The notes below the pieces were generated by a model. That model had not been told where the DNA came from. It ran no database searches and worked only from the letters and a program-made list of their open reading frames with translations. Shown in pieces: positions 5,304 to 9,666 of a stretch of DNA of 9,666 bases; positions within the stretch are counted from its first letter, which is position 1, and each line of letters starts with the position of its first letter. The stretch is from Vulcanimicrobiota bacterium (GTDB lineage Bacteria; Eremiobacterota; Eremiobacteria; Baltobacterales; Baltobacteraceae). Location: the NCBI GenBank assembly GCA_028287545.1, contig JAQBPL010000388.1, positions 1-9,666 of the forward strand. Reading direction: 5' to 3'. The position numbers and the translations under genes are program-made.

Positions 5304-6119
5304 TCAGAGCTTATCGCGCAGGTCGATCGCGAGCGCGCGCAGCGCTGGATCCTCGGCGTCGTGCGCGCAGCGATCGAACGCGACGCGCGCATCGGCGCGG
5401 CGTCCGCCGCGCAGCAGCACGGTTCCCAGCGCGAAGCGCGCGCGGGCGTAACCCGGAGCCAGCGCCAGCGCGCGCTGCAGTTCGGCTTGCGCGACGTCGT
5501 CGTGACCGTCGCGCAACTCGACCAGCGCGAGATCGTAATGCGCGACCGCATACGACGGATCGGCGTCGAGCAGCGCGCGGAAGTCACCGCGCGCCGTCGC
5601 CAGATCGCCGGCCCGCAAGGCGACGAGGCCGCGGCTGTAGTGCGCCATCGCGGCGTTCGGCGCGATCGCGACGAATCGGTCCGCGGCGGTTCGGGCTCCG
5701 CTCACGTTTCCGCGGCGAAGTTCGATTGCGACCAGGGTCGCGGCGGCCGCCGCGAAACCCGGATCGCGATGGAGGGCCTCATTCAGGAGCGGTACCGCCG
5801 CATCGTCGCGACCGAGGTGCGCATCGGCGATCGCCAAGTCGTAGCGCGCGGTCGAGCCTTTCGGCTCCGGCGGATCGAGCACGATGACGCGGGTGAACTC
5901 GGGGACGGCCGCGGCCCAGTCGCCCTTCTCCTCGGCGGCGACGCCGCGCGCGAAACGCTCGTGGATCTCGCGGTCTCGCGCACGCGCGGCGAGGACGCCG
6001 GCATCGGTGGTGCGCGGCGCCGTCGTGCTGCCGGGGGTGCCGGGGTATGGTTGCGCCCACGCGCTAGGGGTCGCCGCGGCAAGCGCGAGCAGCGACGCTG
6101 CGACCGCCCGTGCGATCAC
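5304..6119 (-). CDS. Exported tetratricopeptide (TPR) repeat protein
   Basis: A 271-residue protein with an N-terminal signal peptide (about 1-22, AWAQ junction) and a short Thr/Pro-rich linker, then helical TPR repeats from about 52 to 265. Typical TPR signatures recur: GVAAEEKGDWAAAVPEF, DLAIADAHLGRDDAAVPLL, GLVALRAGDLATARGDF, DLALVELRDGHDDVAQAEL and ALGTVLLRGGRRADARVAF, with Pro at repeat ends (DP, AP). TPRs are scaffolds for protein-protein contacts, here probably in the periplasm or at a membrane face; no enzymatic domain is seen. The start is GTG 6119, one base after the stop of the small exported protein gene upstream, so the two are almost certainly translated from one message. It ends one base from the convergent SCO gene. 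The partner protein is unknown. Confidence 0.85.
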   Translation of the reverse strand: MIARAVAASLLALAAATPSAWAQPYPGTPGSTTAPRTTDAGVLAARARDREIHERFARGVAAEEKGDWAAAVPEFTRVIVLDPPEPKGSTARYDLAIADAHLGRDDAAVPLLNEALHRDPGFAAAAATLVAIELRRGNVSGARTAADRFVAIAPNAAMAHYSRGLVALRAGDLATARGDFRALLDADPSYAVAHYDLALVELRDGHDDVAQAELQRALALAPGYARARFALGTVLLRGGRRADARVAFDRCAHDAEDPALRALAIDLRDKL

Positions 6120-6120
6120 G

Positions 6121-6351
6121 TCAGTCCCGCGGCAAGCCCGCGGACGTCGACGAACGCGCGGTCGCCGCGTGTTCGGGAGCGCAGTCCCAACCCGTGCGAC
6201 CGGCTTCGGTGATCGGGCCCAGCAGCGCGGGGGGAGCGCTGGAAGCGAGCAGGGCGGCGTCGCCTTGCAGAAGATCGGCTCCCGCGGCGACGCCTGCCCC
6301 CGCGCCGAGCGCGAGGGCCACCGCGATCGCCCAGCGCCGAAGGTGCCTCAT
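6121..6351 (-). CDS. Small exported or membrane-anchored hypothetical protein
   Basis: A 76-residue protein with a basic n-region (RHLRR) and a hydrophobic Ala/Leu/Gly stretch (about 7-24), a signal peptide or single anchor. The remaining 50 residues are Ala-rich with one Cys (in GWDCAPEH) and no recognised domain. The gene is supported by its signal-like N-terminus, by its TGA lying one base before the TPR gene's GTG, and by its position divergent from the receptor-like gene. An in-frame ATG nine bases upstream (6360) would overlap the start codon of the opposing gene. I prefer ATG 6351, which follows a TATCAT box at leaderless spacing. Function unknown; an accessory to the TPR protein is plausible from gene order alone. 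Confidence 0.65.
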   Translation of the reverse strand: MRHLRRWAIAVALALGAGAGVAAGADLLQGDAALLASSAPPALLGPITEAGRTGWDCAPEHAATARSSTSAGLPRD

Positions 6352-6358
6352 AGCCAGC

Positions 6359-6364
6359 ATGATA
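6359..6364 (-). promoter_or_regulatory. Candidate -10 box for the small protein/TPR pair
   Basis: Minus-strand TATCAT (6364-6359) fits the TANNNT -10 pattern. It ends exactly seven bases before the A of ATG 6351, the spacing expected if transcription starts on the start codon (leaderless message). No clear -35 was found and the box overlaps the first codon of the divergent plus-strand gene. A six-base match is weak evidence. Confidence 0.22.
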
Positions 6365-8062
6365 CACCGCGCTCGTGAAGGGTTCCTGAAATTCGCTCTC
6401 CTGGTTGCCTTTTGGGGCGGCGCCGCCCCCGCGGCGGCCGACGAGCTGCTTACGGGCGCCCTGCGCGACCAGGACGGCGCCGCCCTCGCCGGCGCGCGCG
6501 TCTCCGCCCTCGACGCCCGCGGCACGGTGATCGGCCGCGACCGTAGCGCCGGCGACGGCACCTTCGCCCTCACGGCGGCCGCTCGTCCGGCCGCTCTGCT
6601 CGTATCGGCCGACGACAGCGACCCGCTGCGGATCGTCGTCCCGCCGGACGGGCCGGTCACCGCGGTCGTGCGCCGGCACCATTCCGCCGACCGGGTCCCG
6701 TCGGTTTCCGACGTCGCCGCCCTTCCCGCCGGGAGCCTGGCCGAGATCGCGACGGTGATCCCGTACTGGATCGCGTTCCCGAACGTGCTCGGGAATCGCT
6801 GGCTCGACCGCGGGCGCGGGGTCACGACCATCGAGGGCCTCCCGTTCTACCGCCGCGCCGACGGCGCAGATGCCGGCAGCCTGCTCCCCACGCACGCGAT
6901 CGGGGCGGTCGCGGTGCACGATCCGTTGGAGGCGCCGTTTTACGGCGACCGCGCCGGGGGCGGCATCATCGACGGCCGGCTGTTCGACCGGCTCGACGCC
7001 GCACGGGTGACGAACCGTGACGCGTCGCTGCTCGTCGGCGGCGACACCGCGCTGCTGGCTGCGACGTCGTGGGACCCGGACGGCGAACGCCGGGTCGTCG
7101 CGGCGCGGACGAGCCGCGCGTTCGGGTCCGTGACGGCGAATCTTGTGGCGCTCACCGGCGATCTTCCGGGAACGCACTACGCCGGCCTCGGCGCCGGCGT
7201 GCGCGGTGCGAGCGGCGCGATCGATCTGAGCGGCGCGTTCGACTTCACCCGCCAGGTCGTCGATGCGGCCGGCGTGCCCGACGCCGGCAGCGTCGTCTCG
7301 CTGAGCGCCGACGCGTCCGCACGCGGTCCGAACGCTCTCGCCGTCCGCGCGCGGTGGCGCGACGAACGCGGCGTCCTCGGCAACCTTGCGGTGGAGCACC
7401 AAGATGCCGCCTTCGTCGTCGGTACCGTGCGTGGCGCGCCGAACGCCACGCGCGTCGCGGCGACGGTCGCGCTCGCCTACGGTCTCGACCGCGGCTCCGG
7501 CGCCGTTCCGCAGTCGGCGCTCGCCGTGCTGCCGTCGCTTTCGATCAACACGCCGCTCTCGGCCAACTGGTCGCTTCACTTGGGTGCCGGCGATTCGACG
7601 CTCGGGACGCCGGGGATCGCGATCGCGCACGCGGCGCTCGGCGAAGCCGGTCTGTCGTTCAACGACCGGCACCGCGTGCACGTCGACTTCCTCGCGTACG
7701 TGGAAGGCGACGCGGCGCCGCGCGCGGTGACCCGCGGCTTCGCCGCCAATCTCGGCTGGGAGATCGCGCCGCGCCTTTCGCTGCGCGCGTGGTCGCTGCG
7801 TGACTCGGACGTGCAGGAGGTGCTCGTCCCGGAGTACCCCGGCGGCCCGGTCGAGACGATCGGCGTCGAGCGCCCGTTTCGCCGCGACCTGCTCTGGCTG
7901 ACGTGGGATGGACCCGCGCGGTTCGATCTGCTGGTACGCGCCGGCGCGCTCGAAGGCGACGTGCGCGTCCCGCTCGGCAGGCGCTACGTCTTCACGGCCG
8001 GCTCGGCACGCCGGCTCATCGGCGGGAAACGTTCGCTCGACATCGGGATCACCGCGCGCTAA
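6359..8062 (+). CDS. TonB-dependent-receptor-like outer-membrane protein
   Basis: A 567-residue protein. The signal peptide (1-28) has a basic n-region (HRAREGFLK), a hydrophobic core and an AAAD junction. A carboxypeptidase-regulatory-like Ig domain follows (about 30-103: LTGALRDQDGAALAGARVSALDARG...DGTFALTA). A plug-like region (about 112-215) has GVTTIEGLPF, a line ending HAIGAVAVHD, then FYGDRAGGGIID, the usual plug order. From about 220 to the end there are alternating beta-strand segments of a barrel. TonB-dependent receptors import siderophores, metal complexes, cobalamin or glycans; this one is short for the family (often 700 or more residues), has no evident TonB box and lacks a C-terminal aromatic residue. 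It may therefore be a reduced receptor or a plugged porin-like relative. The start is ATG 6359, chosen for the signal peptide, with no good Shine-Dalgarno (AAGG lies 15 bases away). No substrate can be assigned; metal uptake is only a contextual guess. Confidence 0.75.
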   Translation: MIHRAREGFLKFALLVAFWGGAAPAAADELLTGALRDQDGAALAGARVSALDARGTVIGRDRSAGDGTFALTAAARPAALLVSADDSDPLRIVVPPDGPVTAVVRRHHSADRVPSVSDVAALPAGSLAEIATVIPYWIAFPNVLGNRWLDRGRGVTTIEGLPFYRRADGADAGSLLPTHAIGAVAVHDPLEAPFYGDRAGGGIIDGRLFDRLDAARVTNRDASLLVGGDTALLAATSWDPDGERRVVAARTSRAFGSVTANLVALTGDLPGTHYAGLGAGVRGASGAIDLSGAFDFTRQVVDAAGVPDAGSVVSLSADASARGPNALAVRARWRDERGVLGNLAVEHQDAAFVVGTVRGAPNATRVAATVALAYGLDRGSGAVPQSALAVLPSLSINTPLSANWSLHLGAGDSTLGTPGIAIAHAALGEAGLSFNDRHRVHVDFLAYVEGDAAPRAVTRGFAANLGWEIAPRLSLRAWSLRDSDVQEVLVPEYPGGPVETIGVERPFRRDLLWLTWDGPARFDLLVRAGALEGDVRVPLGRRYVFTAGSARRLIGGKRSLDIGITAR

Positions 8063-8069
8063 TCGGCTT

Positions 8070-9086
8070 TCACGCGATCACCAGAACGGCCCGCGCCTCG
8101 ACCTCGCCGCGTTTGAGGCGAACCAGCGCCTCTTCGGCTTGCGCAAGCGTGAACGTCTCCGTGACGACCTCGACTTTTCCGGCGGCGGCGATCCGCAGCA
8201 CTTCGCGCATCTCCGCACGATTTCCGATCACCGTCCCGGCGAGCCGTTTCTCGTCAGGGAACGCCATCGGTCCAGGTTCCGGCGCCGCGCCGTTCACGAC
8301 GATACCGCCTCGCTTTATGGCGGCAAGCGCGTCGCGCAGCGACTCGCTCGAGGGCGCGAAGACGATCGCCGCGTCGATGCCGCCGTCGCGCTGCAGTTGG
8401 CGAACCGCATCGCCGTTCGACGGATCGACGGTCGCGACCGATCCGAGCTTCTCGGCGAGCTCGCGGTGGGGTTTTCCGCGCGCGACCGTGATGACGTCGG
8501 CTCCTGCCAATCGCGCGAACTGGATCACCATGTGTCCGACGCCGCCCATCCCGAAGAGCGCCACCCGCTGGCCCGGCACGAGTTCCGCCTTGCGCACGGC
8601 ATGATAGGCCGTGATGCCGGGACAAAACAGCGGCGCTGCTTCGACGTCCGGAATTGCATCCGGTACGTGATACGTATGGGCGGCTTTCGCGACGATGTAT
8701 TCCGCATAACCGCCGTCGACCGTCTCACCGGTGATCTCTTTCTCGAGGCAGAGATGTTCGCGCGCGGTGAGGCAGAATTCGCACCGCAAGCAGCTGGTCC
8801 AAAGCGGCTGAATGCCGACGCGCTCGTCCAGCCGGAAACCGTCGACGTTCGGACCGATCTCGGCGACGCGGCCGCAGATCTCGTGCCCCGGGATGATCGG
8901 CAGTTTTGCCGGAACGCCGGCCGCAAGCCAATCGCCTTCGATCGTGTGAAGGTTCGAGCGACACACGCCGCAGGTGGAGATCTTGACCAGGAGCTCGCCG
9001 GGCCCGGGCGCGGGCACCGGAACGTCCTGAAGCGCCAGCGGATGCTCTTCGACCGGCGCCGTGCGCACAAGTGCCATTGCCCGCAT
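8070..9086 (-). CDS. Zinc-dependent alcohol dehydrogenase (medium-chain family)
   Basis: A 338-residue MDR-family enzyme with all hallmarks. Counted from ATG 9086, the catalytic zinc ligands are Cys39 (CGVCRSNLH), His68 with Glu69 (GHEICG) and Cys155 (LFCPG). Structural zinc cysteines are C99, C102, C105 and C113. The Rossmann motif is GMGGVG (179-184). It resembles the AdhP/AdhA-like bacterial group acting on primary alcohols or aldehydes with NAD(P). After the second Rossmann strand the sequence reads ITVARGK without the usual Asp, which would suit NADP(H), a weak inference. The substrate cannot be fixed from sequence. The in-frame TTG 9122 is the longest possible start; ATG 9086 or 9077 give the normal family N-terminus. 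The gene ends seven bases from the stop of the opposing receptor-like gene and is divergent from the dioxygenase gene. Confidence 0.92.
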   Translation of the reverse strand: MRAMALVRTAPVEEHPLALQDVPVPAPGPGELLVKISTCGVCRSNLHTIEGDWLAAGVPAKLPIIPGHEICGRVAEIGPNVDGFRLDERVGIQPLWTSCLRCEFCLTAREHLCLEKEITGETVDGGYAEYIVAKAAHTYHVPDAIPDVEAAPLFCPGITAYHAVRKAELVPGQRVALFGMGGVGHMVIQFARLAGADVITVARGKPHRELAEKLGSVATVDPSNGDAVRQLQRDGGIDAAIVFAPSSESLRDALAAIKRGGIVVNGAAPEPGPMAFPDEKRLAGTVIGNRAEMREVLRIAAAGKVEVVTETFTLAQAEEALVRLKRGEVEARAVLVIA

Positions 9087-9135
9087 GATGCCGCGGTCGT
9101 TCACGGCATCGCCGGCCGCCAAACGCGCACGCCTA

Positions 9136-9164
9136 CCGTTCGAGTCACCGAGGTATCCGAACGG
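9136..9164. promoter_or_regulatory. Inverted repeat in divergent ADH/dioxygenase spacer
   Basis: The spacer 9087-9232 holds no gene. It contains a perfect 7-base inverted repeat, CCGTTCG (9136-9142) and CGAACGG (9158-9164), separated by 15 bases (centre-to-centre 22, about two helical turns), a geometry that suits a dimeric regulator. A direct repeat AGGTATC occurs at 9151-9157 and 9226-9232. No regulator gene lies beside it in the window and chance is not excluded. Confidence 0.25.
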
Positions 9165-9232
9165 CTCCGAACCGAGGGGCCGCCCTCCCGCTCCCGGAAC
9201 CCTGTTCTGCGTACTCGGTTTTGCAAGGTATC

Positions 9233-9666
9233 ATGGCTCTGAACGCGCGGGCGCTCCATCCGCTCTTTGCCGGTGAAATTGGCGGCGTGGTGCTGCGCGA
9301 GGTGCACGACCGCGCCGTCCTCGACGAGATCAAGGCGCTCTTGGACCGCTACGGCCTAGTCGTCTTTCGCGACCAGCCGTTCGAGGACGAGGAGCAGATC
9401 GCGTTCGCACGGCGGCTCGACGGTGAGCTTGTGATGAAGGTCGCGCGGACCGTGATCGACACGACGTCACGGCTGAACGCCCCCGGCATCACCGACATCT
9501 CCAACCTCGACGAGAACGGCGCGCCGCTCGATCGCGCCGACCGGCGGCGCATGTACTCGCTCGGCAACCGCCTGTGGCATACCGACGCGTCGTTCCAGAA
9601 TCCGCCGGCGCGCTATTCGATGCTCTCGGCGAAGTCCGTCCCGGACGCGGACGGCGAGACCGAATA
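9233..9666 (+). CDS. TfdA/TauD-family Fe(II)/2-oxoglutarate dioxygenase, N-terminal part
   Basis: An open frame starts at ATG 9233, with AAGG (9225-9228) four bases upstream, and runs without a stop to the window end; 144 complete codons are visible of a family normally near 280-300. The beginning (ALHPLFAGEIGGVVL...LLDRYGLVVFRDQPF) matches the TfdA/TauD N-terminus. WHTDASFQ supplies the first part of the iron-binding facial triad (His116, Asp118), followed by PARYSMLSAKSVP and GETE as in this family; the second His and the 2-oxoglutarate-binding Arg lie beyond the window. Such enzymes hydroxylate substrates like taurine or aryloxyacetates, releasing CO2 and succinate. The WHTDASF form and the 25-30 residue segment before it look closer to TfdA-like members than to TauD, but the substrate is unknown. 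It is divergent from the alcohol dehydrogenase, so a shared catabolic role is possible. Confidence 0.88.
   Translation, partial: MALNARALHPLFAGEIGGVVLREVHDRAVLDEIKALLDRYGLVVFRDQPFEDEEQIAFARRLDGELVMKVARTVIDTTSRLNAPGITDISNLDENGAPLDRADRRRMYSLGNRLWHTDASFQNPPARYSMLSAKSVPDADGETE

Noticed and set aside
6116..7681. Long minus-strand open frame (521 codons) opposite the receptor-like gene
   Set aside because: Composition is that of a shadow frame; the plus strand has a signal peptide, Ig-like domain and plug motifs.
8254..9070. Several alternative frames inside the alcohol dehydrogenase gene
   Set aside because: The main frame has every zinc ligand and the Rossmann motif in order; the others are shadows.

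Overview
This is a GC-rich bacterial segment, densely packed, with many tail-to-tail or overlapping genes and frequent GTG/TTG starts. A TonB-receptor-like barrel, a predicted haem-bearing barrel protein and a lipoprotein point to a diderm (two-membrane) cell. The base composition and gene content would fit groups such as Eremiobacterota/Vulcanimicrobiota or Acidobacteriota, but that is a guess from style and no marker gene is present.

Left block (about 1-4614, all minus strand). Read in transcription order it holds an OmpR-type response regulator, a short two-transmembrane histidine kinase, a lipoprotein cupredoxin with a complete type-1 copper site, an exported mono-haem c-type cytochrome fused to a likely beta-barrel, a small exported protein with a short VNT/YYG motif, and an ECHDC3-type crotonase that lacks both hydratase glutamates. 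A structured intergenic stretch with a probable intrinsic terminator follows. Spacings are short or overlapping, so the block could be one transcript: a regulated copper/haem envelope electron-transfer module, with the crotonase possibly a passenger.

Centre (4615-6351). A divergent region with a strong inverted repeat separates the regulator from a plus-strand SCO1/SenC-type copper chaperone. A possible 17-codon leader ORF with a good Shine-Dalgarno overlaps the SCO start. The SCO gene ends one base from the end of a minus-strand exported TPR protein, which is itself one base downstream of a small exported protein.

Right block (6352-9666). A plus-strand TonB-dependent-receptor-like protein starts divergently from the small protein, with nearly touching start codons. 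Tail-to-tail with it lies a minus-strand zinc alcohol dehydrogenase, and beyond a divergent spacer a plus-strand TfdA/TauD-family dioxygenase runs off the window end.

The most interesting feature is the copper/haem set: two-component system, cupredoxin, cytochrome-barrel fusion and divergent SCO. Cupredoxin plus cytochrome-porin resembles in outline the Cyc2/rusticyanin type of extracellular electron transfer, but that link is inference. No tRNA, rRNA, CRISPR array, insertion sequence or origin was seen.
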